Assembly: GCA_024695285.1 (NCBI GenBank)
Contig: JAILIM010000103.1
Location: 1-64,000, forward strand
Direction of reading: 5' to 3'
From: Bacteroidales bacterium
GTDB taxonomy: Bacteria > Bacteroidota > Bacteroidia > Bacteroidales > UBA932
DNA length: 64,000 nt
Shown: positions 23,662 to 32,416 of the stretch, one piece after another
Layout of the letters: each line of letters begins with the position of its first letter
Position numbering within the stretch: the stretch's first letter is position 1
Program-made: the position numbers and the translations under genes
Notes under the pieces: model-generated
What the model saw: only the letters and a program-made list of their open reading frames with translations
Database searches by the model: none
Told to the model about the DNA's origin: nothing

Positions 23662-25010
23662 TCATCAGTTTCATCGTACAACAAAGTGGGATATTCCCCT
23701 GTGAAGCATGCCTGGCAGGGGTCCGCGCACCCGAAGCAGGAGTCACGGGTAGATTCCGGACTCAAGTAGCCGAGGGAATCGGCGCCTATGGCACGGCGGG
23801 CCTCTTCAAGAGTTCTGTGGGAGCAGAGCAGCTCCTCGGGCGTGGATGTGTCCACACCGTAATGGCAGGTGAAGCGCATCATCGGGCTCGCGATGCGGAC
23901 GTGGACCTCGCTGGCCCCTGCCTCACGAAGCAGGCGGACTATCTTCAGGGACGTGGTACCGCGCACAATAGAGTCGTCCACCAGCACGATGCGCTTGCCC
24001 TTCACTATGCTGCGCACGGGCGACAGTTTCATCTTCACGCCCAGTTCGCGCATCGACTGCACGGGCTCGATGAAAGTACGGCCGACGTATTTGTGCTTGA
24101 CCAGCCCCATCTCGTAGGGGATGCCGCTCTCCTCGCTGTAGCCCATGGCCGCACTCAGGCTGGATTCGGGTACGCCCACCACCATGTCGGCCTCGACCGG
24201 GCATTCACGGTAGAGCCTTCGCCCGGCTTCCTTGCGGTAGGCATGGACGTTGCATCCATCGATGTCGCTGTCGGGGCGGGCGAAGTAGATGTACTCCATC
24301 GCGCACATGCGGTACCGGCAGTAATTTGAATACAACGTGCTGCGCAATCCCTTCGCATCCACAGACACTATCTCTCCCGGACGCACGTCGCGTATGAACT
24401 CGGCGCCCATGATCTCGAAGGCGCAGGACTCGCTGCTGACCACGTATCCGTCTCCTATCTTACCTATGCAGAGCGGCTTGATGCCGTATTTGTCGCGGCA
24501 GGCGTACATGCGGTTCCTGGTCAGGATGATGAAAGTGAATCCTCCTTCCATCATGTTCAGCGCCTTGACTATGTTGCCCACCCTGTCCTCGTTGGAGTTC
24601 TTCTTGATGAGGTGGGCCAGCAGCTCGGCGTCGGTGTCGGTCTGGAATATGGTTCCGCGCTTCTCCAGATAGTCCGCTATCTGTTTGGCATTCACGAGAT
24701 TGCCGTCACCCGCCACGGCAAAGTCGCCGGTGCGGTGGCGGAAGAACAGCGGGCCCACGTTGTCGAGTCCGCTCTTGGACACGTTGGCATACTTGACGCA
24801 GCCTATGCCCATGTCGCCCTTCAGCTCGCCCACTTCGCCGTTGGTGAATACCTCGTTCAGCAGTCCCAGGCCGCGGTAACGGTGGGACACGCCGTCAGCG
24901 TCGAAAGTGGCAATGCCGCCGCCCTCCTGGCCGCGGTGCTGCAGGTTGTGGAGACCGTAATACAAAAGTGTGGATGCGCCCTTGACGCCGTAAACTCCCA
25001 GTACGCCCAT
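23658..25010 (-). CDS. purF: amidophosphoribosyltransferase (PurF) lacking the N-terminal nucleophile Cys
   Basis: 450 aa. The family makes phosphoribosylamine from PRPP using NH3 released from glutamine by an N-terminal Cys nucleophile. Here the protein begins Met-Gly-Val-Leu-Gly-Val-Tyr-Gly where homologues have Cys-Gly-Val-Phe-Gly. The frame upstream reads *-R-S-N-K-M, so no Cys is lost by a wrong start. The usual HNGN of the glutaminase site reads GDGN. The rest is well kept: the [10 protein letters not shown] loop, the PRPP motif [13 protein letters not shown], and the four Cys of the B. subtilis-type 4Fe-4S cluster ([34 protein letters not shown]). I infer an ammonia-dependent enzyme. 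It lies 1 bp after purC2 and couples to purM. Confidence 0.93.
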   Translation of the reverse strand: MGVLGVYGVKGASTLLYYGLHNLQHRGQEGGGIATFDADGVSHRYRGLGLLNEVFTNGEVGELKGDMGIGCVKYANVSKSGLDNVGPLFFRHRTGDFAVAGDGNLVNAKQIADYLEKRGTIFQTDTDAELLAHLIKKNSNEDRVGNIVKALNMMEGGFTFIILTRNRMYACRDKYGIKPLCIGKIGDGYVVSSESCAFEIMGAEFIRDVRPGEIVSVDAKGLRSTLYSNYCRYRMCAMEYIYFARPDSDIDGCNVHAYRKEAGRRLYRECPVEADMVVGVPESSLSAAMGYSEESGIPYEMGLVKHKYVGRTFIEPVQSMRELGVKMKLSPVRSIVKGKRIVLVDDSIVRGTTSLKIVRLLREAGASEVHVRIASPMMRFTCHYGVDTSTPEELLCSHRTLEEARRAIGADSLGYLSPESTRDSCFGCADPCQACFTGEYPTLLYDETDE

Positions 25011-25011
25011 T

Positions 25012-25734
25012 TTATTTGATCTTTATTGAATTCAACTTGTCAAGTACTTTGGCATAGGCCTCCGCCACGTCGCACAGGTCGAGGCGGAAGCAGTCCTTGT
25101 CGAGCCGCTCCCCTGTCTCTTCGTCCCAGAGGCGGCAGGTGTCGGGGCTGATTTCATCGGAGATGATGATGGCACCCGTGTCGGAAGCGCGGCCGAACTC
25201 CAGTTTGGCGTCGACCAGCTCTATCCCGGCTTCGTGGAAAAGCTTTGTCAGGAGCTCGCCGGCCTTCCTGGCTATGCTGAACATCTTCTCCAGCTCTTCG
25301 TATGTCGCAAGGTTCAGTGCAACCGCCTGGTCCTGGTTCACGAGGGGGTCGCCGAGTTCGTCGTTGTTGTAGCACAGGTCGACTATTATGTTGCCGGGCT
25401 TGAAGCCGTCAGCGACGCCGAGCCTGGAGGCCAGGGTGCCGGCTATGCGGTTGTGGTACACCACCTCAAGAGGAATGATCTCAATCTTGCGGCACAGCTG
25501 CTCCCTGTCGTCGAGTTTCTCCACGAAGTGGGTCTCCACCCCGTTGCGGTTGAGGTAATTGAGCAGCATGGCGGAAATCTGGTTGTCCAGAATGCCTTTG
25601 CCGGGGAAGCGCGCACGCTTGACATTGTTGTAGGCCACAGTGACATCCTTGTAGCGGAAAATCACCAGGTCAGGGTTGTCCGTTGCGAAGACGTGCTTCT
25701 CGTTACCGTCGAAAAGAATTTCACGCTTTTCCAT
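25012..25734 (-). CDS. purC: second, short-type SAICAR synthetase paralogue
   Basis: 240 aa, the length of the common bacterial PurC (about 237 aa), and unlike the 316-aa PurC at 18296. Clear family features: HFVEKLDDREQLCRKIEIIP, NDELGDPLVNQDQAVALNLA, LVDAKLEFGR and the signature DEISPDTCRLWDEETGERLDKD. Deviations from my recollection of the family: the ATP-loop GKAK reads GNEK, FNGEKKA reads YNNVKRA, and the VVRNVAAGS stretch reads VVYHNRIAGT. Either it is a second SAICAR synthetase of different origin or a diverged paralogue. It sits between purL and purF, the clostridial-style position. Confidence 0.88.
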   Translation of the reverse strand: MEKREILFDGNEKHVFATDNPDLVIFRYKDVTVAYNNVKRARFPGKGILDNQISAMLLNYLNRNGVETHFVEKLDDREQLCRKIEIIPLEVVYHNRIAGTLASRLGVADGFKPGNIIVDLCYNNDELGDPLVNQDQAVALNLATYEELEKMFSIARKAGELLTKLFHEAGIELVDAKLEFGRASDTGAIIISDEISPDTCRLWDEETGERLDKDCFRLDLCDVAEAYAKVLDKLNSIKIK

Positions 25735-25736
25735 AA

Positions 25737-28700
25737 TTACTTGTGCTGAAAGTATTTGACTGCGTTGCTGAAAATTGGCTGACTGAGTTCTTCCTCAATA
25801 TTTTTGAACACCCCGCGCTCATAGCGCTCGGAATGTCCCATCTTTCCGAGTATCTGCCCGTCCGGACTCACGATACCCTCAATGTCGTACCAGGAGCCGT
25901 TCGGATTGGTGCCGTCGGCGTACTGGAATGCCACCTGACCGTTCTCGAAAAGCTTGCGGGCCATCTCCTCGCCGACCACGAACTTGCCTTCGCCGTGGCT
26001 CACGGCTATGGTGTGATGGTCGCCAATCTTGAAACCGGCTAGCCAGGGAGAGTTGACCGAGGATACGCGCGTAGTAACCAGGCGCGAGACGTGGCGGTTG
26101 ATGTCGTTGCGGAAAAGTGTCGGCGACTCGCGTGTCACAGAGCCTGCCTTGCCATAAGGCAGCAGGCCGCTCTTGACCAGGGCCTGGAAACCGTTGCAGA
26201 TGCCGAGTATTAAACCGCCCCTTGCGATAAGCTTGTCTATCTCGGCTGAAATCACGCTGTTGCAAAGCACGGACGCGATAAACTTGCCGCTGCCGTCCGG
26301 CTCGTCGCCTGCGGAGAAGCCACCGGCAAGCGCGAGTATGTGGCACTCCGAGATGGACTTAGCCATGGCAGCTATGGAGTCGCGCACGTCGCCCGGATCC
26401 AGGTTGCGGAACACCTCGCTGCGCACCTCGGCTCCGGCGGCGCGGAAGGCTTTGGCGGTGTCGTAGTCGCAGTTGGTGCCGGGGAACACCGGAATATAGA
26501 CCAGTGGACGCTCGACGGGAGCGCCGGGATATTTGAACTTGCGCGGGGCAGGGGCTTTGACATGGATAGGTGCGGGCTGCTGAGGCACGGCCTCCTGCGG
26601 ATAGATGCGGTTGTAGACCGAATTGGAGGCATCTTCAAGGGCGTCGATCTGGACGCGTGTCCCGTTGATGCGCAGCAGGCCGTCCTCGCCGTCGGTCACG
26701 ACACCGAGATACTCCGCAAGCGGATCGTCAAGCGGCACGCAGGACTCGACCACTATGGAGCCGTAGGAGAGCCTGTAAAGGTCTGATTCATCTATCTTTA
26801 CGCTAGCGCCGAAACGGTTGCCGAAGCTCATCTTTGCAAGCGCCTCGCCCACTCCGCCGAAACCTGCTGCCCACGCGGACACTATGTCGCCCGACTGGAT
26901 GTGGCTGTGGACGAAATCCCAGCAGCGGCGCAGCCTTCCGGTGTCCGGCATATAGTCCTCCAGGGGCGTGTGCCGGACAAGATAAATGCGGTTGCCGTCC
27001 CACTTGAATTCCGGAGAAATCACGTCGGAAACTTTCACCGGCGTTATTCCGAAAGCGATAAGGGTCGGAGGCACGTCAAGATTCTCGAAGCTGCCGCTCA
27101 TCGAATCCTTGCCGCCAATGGAAGGCAGGCCGAGGGCAAGCTGCATGCGCAGGGCACCTAGAAGGGCGGCCAGGGGCTTGCCCCAGCGGCGCGGGTCGCT
27201 TCCAAGGCGCTCGAAATATTCCTGATAGGAGAAGCGCATGCGCGACCAGTCCCCTCCCGCTGCAACCACCTTGGCGCAGGCCTCGACCACGGCGTAGGCG
27301 GCCCCGTGGTAGGGGCTCCAGCTGCTCAGGTCGGGGTTGAAGCCGAAGGCCATCATGCTGGCGGTGCCGGTGGTGCCGTCCACGGGGAATTTCTGAACGG
27401 AGACCTGGGACTCTGTGCCCTGGGTCACTCCGCCGTAGGGCATAAGGACAGTAGACCGGCCTATCGTGGAGTCGAACATCTCCACCATGCCCCTCTGAGA
27501 GGCCACGTTCGGCAGTTTCATGAGGCTGAGCATACGCGCCTTCAGGTCAGCACCAGCCGGCTCGGCGGCGAACGGATCGCGCCGCTCCACGGCGGGCACG
27601 ACGGCTTCGGAATGGTGCGCTGCGCCGGCGCTGTCGATGAAATCGCGGCGCAGGTCAGCCACCAGCGCGGTACCGTTATACATGCGCATGCGGCCGCTGT
27701 CCGTGACCTCCGCCACCTGCGTGACCTCTATGTTGTCAGCTCTTGCGAGGCGTTCGAATTCAGCGCGGTCGCAAGCCGCCACGACCACGGCCATGCGCTC
27801 CTGGGACTCGCTGATGGCAAGCTCGGTAGCATTCAGGCCGGAATATTTGACGGGCACGCGTTCCAGGTGGATGTCCAGCCCGGGGGCAAGTTCGCCGATG
27901 GCAACGCTCACGCCGCCGGCGCCGAAGTCGTTGGATTTCTTGATAAGGCGGGTCGCTTCCGGCCGGCGGAAGAGTCGCTGGAGCTTGCGCTCCTCGGGCG
28001 CGTTGCCCTTCTGGACCTCGCTGCCGGCGGTCTCGAGGGAAGTGCCGGTGTGGCTCTTGGAAGAGCCGGTCGCGCCACCTATGCCGTCGCGTCCGGTGCG
28101 GCCGCCCAGCAGAAGTATGACATCACCGGGAGCCGGGCTCTCACGGCGCACGTCTGCGGCACGTACGGCCCCGACCACAGCGCCGACTTCGAGGCGCTTG
28201 GCTGTGTAGCCTTCGTGGTAGATTTCGCGAACGTGGGTGGTCGCAAGGCCTATCTGGTTGCCGTAGCTGGAGTAGCCGGCGGCCGCCTTGCGGCTGATGA
28301 CGCGCTGCGGGAGCTTGCCAGGAAGAGTCTCCGCCACGCTGCGGCGGATGTCGCCCGCGCCGGTGACGCGCATAGCCTGATAAACGTAGGCGCGCCCGGA
28401 AAGCGGGTCGCGTATGGCGCCGCCCAGGCAGGTCGACGCACCACCGAAAGGCTCTATCTCGGTGGGGTGATTATGTGTCTCGTTCTTGAACTGGAGCAGC
28501 CATTTCTCGGTACGGCCGTCCACGTCCACATCGACGTATATGCTGCAGGCATTGTTTTCTTCGCTCTGCTCCAGGTCGTCGAGCAGGCCGCGTTTCCGCA
28601 GGCACCTGGCCCCGATGGTCGCAAGTTCCATCAGGCAGAAGCGCTTGTCTTCCCGCCCGAGCTCCCTGCGCACGGCACGGAATTCCTCGAGAGAGGCTTC

Positions 28701-29429
28701 GACCGCAGGCTTGATGAATGAATCTTCTACGGAGATGCGGTCGAGCTGGGTGGTGAATGTGGTATGGCGGCAGTGGTCGCTCCAGTAGGTGTCCAGTATG
28801 CGGAGTTCGGTCTCCGTGGGGTTGCGCCCTTCGAGCCTGAAGTAGCGCAGGACCTCGCGCAGGTCGTCTTCGTTCATCGCGAGCCCCCACTTCCGGCAGA
28901 ACGGGGCAAGAGCGGCGTCGTCCAGTTCCAGGAAACCGTCCAGCGAAGCCATCGGCCGCACCTCCGCACGCCCGGGCGCCTCCAGCCGTGACAGGTCTTT
29001 CTCGCGGCATTCCACGCCGTTGATGAAGTAGTGGCGTATGGCCGCGAGCGCTTCGTCGGAAATGTCGGGATCAAAGATCAGAAGGCGCGAGGAGCGTATC
29101 TCCACGTCGGCGTCGGGGTCGATGAGGTGGACGCAGTCGACGGCCGAAGATGCCCTCTGGTCGAACTGGCCGGGGATGTATTCCACAGCCAGGTACTTGT
29201 GGCCTTCGAGCGGGCAGGAATCAGACACGCAGTCGGTCACACGCTCGCCGAAAACGGTGTAGCGGCAGGCCTCCAGGAGGGAGTCGCTGAAGCCGAAGAG
29301 ATCATAGACGTTGATTAACCTCAGGGAACGCAGTCCCAGAGAAAGGTTTTCGTTGAATTCGTCGCGGAGGCTCCTTGCCTCAACCTGAAACTCCGAATAC
29401 TTTTCTACGTAGATGCGATGTATGTCCAT
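25737..29429 (-). CDS. purL: phosphoribosylformylglycinamidine synthase, large single-chain type
   Basis: 1230 aa, single-polypeptide FGAM synthase. After an N-terminal PurS-like part come two AIRS-like halves (YWSDHCRHTTFTTQLD, KNETHNHPTEIEPFGGAST, SKSHTGTS and the second half with PYGGVTQGTESQV). The C-terminal class I amidotransferase is intact: FPGTNCDYDTAKAF, nucleophile Cys in LGICNGFQALVKSGLLP, and the His/Glu pair in AVSHGEGKFVV. It makes FGAM from FGAR, ATP and glutamine. The intact triad shows that glutamine-dependent chemistry is kept in part of this operon. Confidence 0.97.
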   Translation of the reverse strand: MDIHRIYVEKYSEFQVEARSLRDEFNENLSLGLRSLRLINVYDLFGFSDSLLEACRYTVFGERVTDCVSDSCPLEGHKYLAVEYIPGQFDQRASSAVDCVHLIDPDADVEIRSSRLLIFDPDISDEALAAIRHYFINGVECREKDLSRLEAPGRAEVRPMASLDGFLELDDAALAPFCRKWGLAMNEDDLREVLRYFRLEGRNPTETELRILDTYWSDHCRHTTFTTQLDRISVEDSFIKPAVEASLEEFRAVRRELGREDKRFCLMELATIGARCLRKRGLLDDLEQSEENNACSIYVDVDVDGRTEKWLLQFKNETHNHPTEIEPFGGASTCLGGAIRDPLSGRAYVYQAMRVTGAGDIRRSVAETLPGKLPQRVISRKAAAGYSSYGNQIGLATTHVREIYHEGYTAKRLEVGAVVGAVRAADVRRESPAPGDVILLLGGRTGRDGIGGATGSSKSHTGTSLETAGSEVQKGNAPEERKLQRLFRRPEATRLIKKSNDFGAGGVSVAIGELAPGLDIHLERVPVKYSGLNATELAISESQERMAVVVAACDRAEFERLARADNIEVTQVAEVTDSGRMRMYNGTALVADLRRDFIDSAGAAHHSEAVVPAVERRDPFAAEPAGADLKARMLSLMKLPNVASQRGMVEMFDSTIGRSTVLMPYGGVTQGTESQVSVQKFPVDGTTGTASMMAFGFNPDLSSWSPYHGAAYAVVEACAKVVAAGGDWSRMRFSYQEYFERLGSDPRRWGKPLAALLGALRMQLALGLPSIGGKDSMSGSFENLDVPPTLIAFGITPVKVSDVISPEFKWDGNRIYLVRHTPLEDYMPDTGRLRRCWDFVHSHIQSGDIVSAWAAGFGGVGEALAKMSFGNRFGASVKIDESDLYRLSYGSIVVESCVPLDDPLAEYLGVVTDGEDGLLRINGTRVQIDALEDASNSVYNRIYPQEAVPQQPAPIHVKAPAPRKFKYPGAPVERPLVYIPVFPGTNCDYDTAKAFRAAGAEVRSEVFRNLDPGDVRDSIAAMAKSISECHILALAGGFSAGDEPDGSGKFIASVLCNSVISAEIDKLIARGGLILGICNGFQALVKSGLLPYGKAGSVTRESPTLFRNDINRHVSRLVTTRVSSVNSPWLAGFKIGDHHTIAVSHGEGKFVVGEEMARKLFENGQVAFQYADGTNPNGSWYDIEGIVSPDGQILGKMGHSERYERGVFKNIEEELSQPIFSNAVKYFQHK

Positions 29430-29432
29430 TGC

Positions 29433-29921
29433 CTAAAGTTCTGACTGCAAGACTTTATCTGACTGTTTTTTCCGGAAGGCCTCCAGGCGGCACTGCAGGT
29501 CCGAATCACGGAGGGCGAGTATGGCCACGGCGTATAGGCCTGCGTTGCGTGCACCGTCGATGGCCATGGTCGCTACAGGTATACCGGACGGCATCTGAAC
29601 TATCGACAGCAGGGAGTCAAGACCGTTCAGAGCGGCGCTCTTGATCGGTACGCCAATGATGGGCAGCGTGGTCAGGGCCGCAGCCATTCCAGGGAGGTGC
29701 GCCGCCCCGCCGGCTCCGGCGATCACGCAGCATAGGCCGCGGTCGCGCGCGCCGGTCATATATTCCATAAATTCCGCGGGCGTGCGATGCGCGCTCAGGA
29801 CCTTTTTCTCATACGGCACACCGAACTCTTCCAGGATCTCACAAGCGGCGGACATGACGCCCCAGTCGCTTTTGGATCCCATCAGCACTCCTACTTTCAT
29901 TGGAACTTGATCAGATTTCAT
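29433..29921 (-). CDS. purE: 5-(carboxyamino)imidazole ribonucleotide mutase
   Basis: 162 aa from ATG 29921 (155 aa from ATG 29900). Seen: the phosphate-binding [14 protein letters not shown], the catalytic His in [16 protein letters not shown], and the [24 protein letters not shown] core. Class I PurE normally needs PurK, which supplies N5-CAIR. No purK is present in the window, so PurK lies elsewhere or AIR is carboxylated directly. It is the first gene of the pur operon, 3 bp before purL. The leader is short from the promoter at 29941-29948. Confidence 0.95.
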   Translation of the reverse strand: MKSDQVPMKVGVLMGSKSDWGVMSAACEILEEFGVPYEKKVLSAHRTPAEFMEYMTGARDRGLCCVIAGAGGAAHLPGMAAALTTLPIIGVPIKSAALNGLDSLLSIVQMPSGIPVATMAIDGARNAGLYAVAILALRDSDLQCRLEAFRKKQSDKVLQSEL

Positions 29922-29940
29922 AGACGTATACACTAGGCTA

Positions 29941-29948
29941 CAAAGTTA
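29941..29948 (-). promoter_or_regulatory. -7 promoter element of the purE-purB operon (minus strand)
   Basis: On the minus strand this reads TAACTTTG, an exact TAnnTTTG match, 19 bp before the purE ATG at 29921. It is the only good promoter seen before the ten-gene operon. Confidence 0.7.
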
Positions 29949-30040
29949 ATCTTTTCGGTCCACACAAGACAAGAAAAAATGCAATATTTATCCACAGCTG
30001 GTTGTTAATAAAATTTTTTCAATATTCCACCTCTTTTTCG

Positions 30041-30083
30041 TATCTTTGCACAAATGTGCACAGAAATGAACACAAGCGTTGTG
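30041..30083 (+). promoter_or_regulatory. pyr operon promoter with two palindromes over the start site
   Basis: TATCTTTG (30041-30048) is the -7 element. A perfect palindrome TGCACAAATGTGCA (30047-30060) covers the predicted transcription start, and a second inverted repeat, CACAA-GCG-TTGTG (30071-30083), ends 1 bp before the pyrC ATG. The shared CACAA/TTGTG or TGTG half-sites make them a candidate operator pair, though the second could act as an RNA hairpin hiding the start codon. No regulator gene lies nearby. Confidence 0.5.
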
Positions 30084-30084
30084 G

Positions 30085-31356
30085 ATGAAAGATAATTTAT
30101 TCATATACAACGTGTTCACTCTATCAGGAGAGGATTCCGTGCTGATAGAGGACGGGCGCATCGCCGCTCTTGGAATCCACGCCCCCGAAGGCGTTCCCAC
30201 CATGGACGGAGGCGGCATGCTCCTCAGCTACGGATTCGCCGACATCCACGTCCATTTCCGCGAACCCGGGGCCCCCGAAAAAGAAACGATACTGACAGGT
30301 TCCCTCGCCGCAGCCCGCGGCGGCTACACAACTGTCTGCGCCATGCCCAACCTCGACCCTGTGCCCGATTCTCCGGAGCACCTGCAGGCCGAACTGGACA
30401 TCATCGGGCGCGACGCCCGCATCGAAGTGCTCCCCTACTGTTCCATAACCACCGGCCGCAAAGGCACCCAGCTCGTCGATATGGCGGCACTGAAAAAGAG
30501 CTGTGCAGCATTCTCCGACGACGGCTCCGGCGTACAGAGTGAAGCCATGATGCGCCGGGCGATGGAGCTCGCCGCCCGCGAAGACTGCATAATCGCCGCA
30601 CACTGCGAAGACGACACCCTGCTGAATGGCGGATATATCCACGACGGCCGCTGGTGCGCCGGACATGGCCACCGGGGCATCTGCTCCGAGAGCGAATGGA
30701 AGCAGATAGAAAGGGACCTGCGTCTTTGCGAAGAAACCGGCTGCCGCTACCACGTATGCCACATATCCACGGCAAAGAGCGTGGAACTGATACGCGAAGC
30801 CAAGGCACGCGGCGTACGCGTCACCTGCGAGACCGCGCCCCATTACCTGACCCTCTGCGAGGACGACATGCAGGAAGACGGACGCTTCAAGATGAACCCT
30901 CCCCTACGCACGGCAGCTGACCGCGAGGCCCTGATCGAAGGCCTGCGGGACGGCACAATCGACGCGATTGCGACTGACCACGCTCCCCACACCGCAGAGC
31001 AGAAGGGCCGCGGTCTGGAGGGCAGCGCCATGGGCATCGTGGGGCTGGAGACCGCCTTCCCGGTGCTCAACACCTGCCTGGTGCGCACCGGCAGGATAAG
31101 CCTCGGCAGGCTGCTGGAAGCCCTCTGCGATGGCCCCAGGCGCATCTTCCGCCTCGGCGGCGCCCTGCGCCCCGGCGAAAGGGCCGACATATGCCTCATC
31201 GACCCGTATGCCCCGGGCCGTATCGACAGCAGCACCTTCCTTTCCAAAGGGCGCTCCACGCCCTTCGACGGCATGGAAGTCACCGGCAAGATTGAAAAGA
31301 CATTTTATAACGGTTATTTAGTATATGATTCGTCCAAAGAAAAAACTGGTTCTTGA
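30085..31356 (+). CDS. pyrC: dihydroorotase
   Basis: 423 aa. Zinc amidohydrolase that cyclises carbamoyl aspartate. Seen: the metal HxH motif in GFADIHVHFREPGAPEKETI, the AAHCED and HVCHISTAKS histidines, AIATDHAPHT with the catalytic Asp, and GIVGLETAFPVL. All ligands of an active type I enzyme appear present. The start is ATG 30085, after the promoter. The 3' end overlaps carA by 32 bp. It is the first gene of an eight-gene UMP operon. Confidence 0.95.
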   Translation: MKDNLFIYNVFTLSGEDSVLIEDGRIAALGIHAPEGVPTMDGGGMLLSYGFADIHVHFREPGAPEKETILTGSLAAARGGYTTVCAMPNLDPVPDSPEHLQAELDIIGRDARIEVLPYCSITTGRKGTQLVDMAALKKSCAAFSDDGSGVQSEAMMRRAMELAAREDCIIAAHCEDDTLLNGGYIHDGRWCAGHGHRGICSESEWKQIERDLRLCEETGCRYHVCHISTAKSVELIREAKARGVRVTCETAPHYLTLCEDDMQEDGRFKMNPPLRTAADREALIEGLRDGTIDAIATDHAPHTAEQKGRGLEGSAMGIVGLETAFPVLNTCLVRTGRISLGRLLEALCDGPRRIFRLGGALRPGERADICLIDPYAPGRIDSSTFLSKGRSTPFDGMEVTGKIEKTFYNGYLVYDSSKEKTGS

Positions 31357-32416
31357 AAACGGCATGGAATTCCACGGCGTGGGATTCGGAGCGGACTGCA
31401 GAAGCGTCTGCGAAATCGTTTTCAACACGTCCGTCGTGGGCTACCAGGAAATTGTCTCGGACCCGTCCTACGCCGGGCAGATTGTGGTCATGACCTATCC
31501 CCTGATAGGCAACTACGGTATCACCGACGAGGATTTCGAGTCCAAGTTCCCCAACATCGGAGGGATAGTGGTGCGCGAATGCTGCGACACCCCGAGCAAT
31601 TTCCGTATGACCAAGACCCTCGAAGAGGAGATGGAAGACCACGGAATCCCCTGCCTGAGCGGAATCGACACCCGCAGACTGACCAAGGTCATACGCGGGC
31701 TCGGCAGGCCCATGGCCGCCCTCGTCGAAGAGGAAATGCCTTTAGAAGAAGCGCTTAAGCTCATTGCCGAAGCCCCCCGCCACGAAAGCTGGGTGCCGAA
31801 GGTGAGCTGCCGCAAGCGCTGGCTCACCCGCACCCCCGGCCACCTCTACCAGGTAGTGGCCGTGGACTACGGCATCAAGCACTCCGTGCTCCGTCTGCTG
31901 ACCGCAAAGGGATGCAACGTGGTCATCGTGCCTTACGACACTCCCGCCGAGTCCGTGCTTTCCTACAATCCCGACGGAATCCTCCTGTCCAACGGCCCCG
32001 ACAGCGTGCTCGACGTGCCCGGGCTCGCCAAGCTCTACCGCGAGTTCAAGGGCCGCCGCCCCGTGCTGGGAATCGGCCTGGGGCAGGAAATCATTGGCGT
32101 AGAATATGGCGCGAAAGCCGAGCGCCTGGGCTGCGGCATCCACGGCGACCACCCGGTCCGCGACCTTCAGAGCGGCCGCATCGGCATCGCCGTTCTGAAC
32201 CAGACCTGGTGCTTCCCCTCCGTGGAAGGCACCGGACTGACCGCCACCCACGCGACTGTACCGGAAGGGTATGTGGTGGGCTTCGAAAATGCCGAAGACC
32301 GTGTACTGGGCTGCCAGTTCCAGGTCGAAGCCGGCCCGGGGCCCCACGATTTCATGCCCATAATTGACAAGTTCATTAAAATGATGGAGGACCAGAAAAA
32401 TGCCCAGAAGAACTGA
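31325..32416 (+). CDS. carA: carbamoyl-phosphate synthase small subunit with inactive glutaminase site
   Basis: 363 aa. The N-terminal CarA domain is normal ([41 protein letters not shown]). The amidotransferase domain keeps its fold but not its chemistry. The nucleophile motif G-I-C-L-G-H-Q reads G-I-G-L-G-Q-E (Gly251, codon 32075-32077). The catalytic His of F-Q-G-H-P-E reads Gln (C-Q-F-Q-V-E, residue 333), NGPGDP reads NGPDSV, and QNHGF reads NQTWC. The equivalent human CPS1 domain (Cys to Ser) marks an ammonia-dependent enzyme. I infer that CarA here is structural or regulatory and that CarB uses free ammonia. Confidence 0.92.
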   Translation: MIRPKKKLVLENGMEFHGVGFGADCRSVCEIVFNTSVVGYQEIVSDPSYAGQIVVMTYPLIGNYGITDEDFESKFPNIGGIVVRECCDTPSNFRMTKTLEEEMEDHGIPCLSGIDTRRLTKVIRGLGRPMAALVEEEMPLEEALKLIAEAPRHESWVPKVSCRKRWLTRTPGHLYQVVAVDYGIKHSVLRLLTAKGCNVVIVPYDTPAESVLSYNPDGILLSNGPDSVLDVPGLAKLYREFKGRRPVLGIGLGQEIIGVEYGAKAERLGCGIHGDHPVRDLQSGRIGIAVLNQTWCFPSVEGTGLTATHATVPEGYVVGFENAEDRVLGCQFQVEAGPGPHDFMPIIDKFIKMMEDQKNAQKN

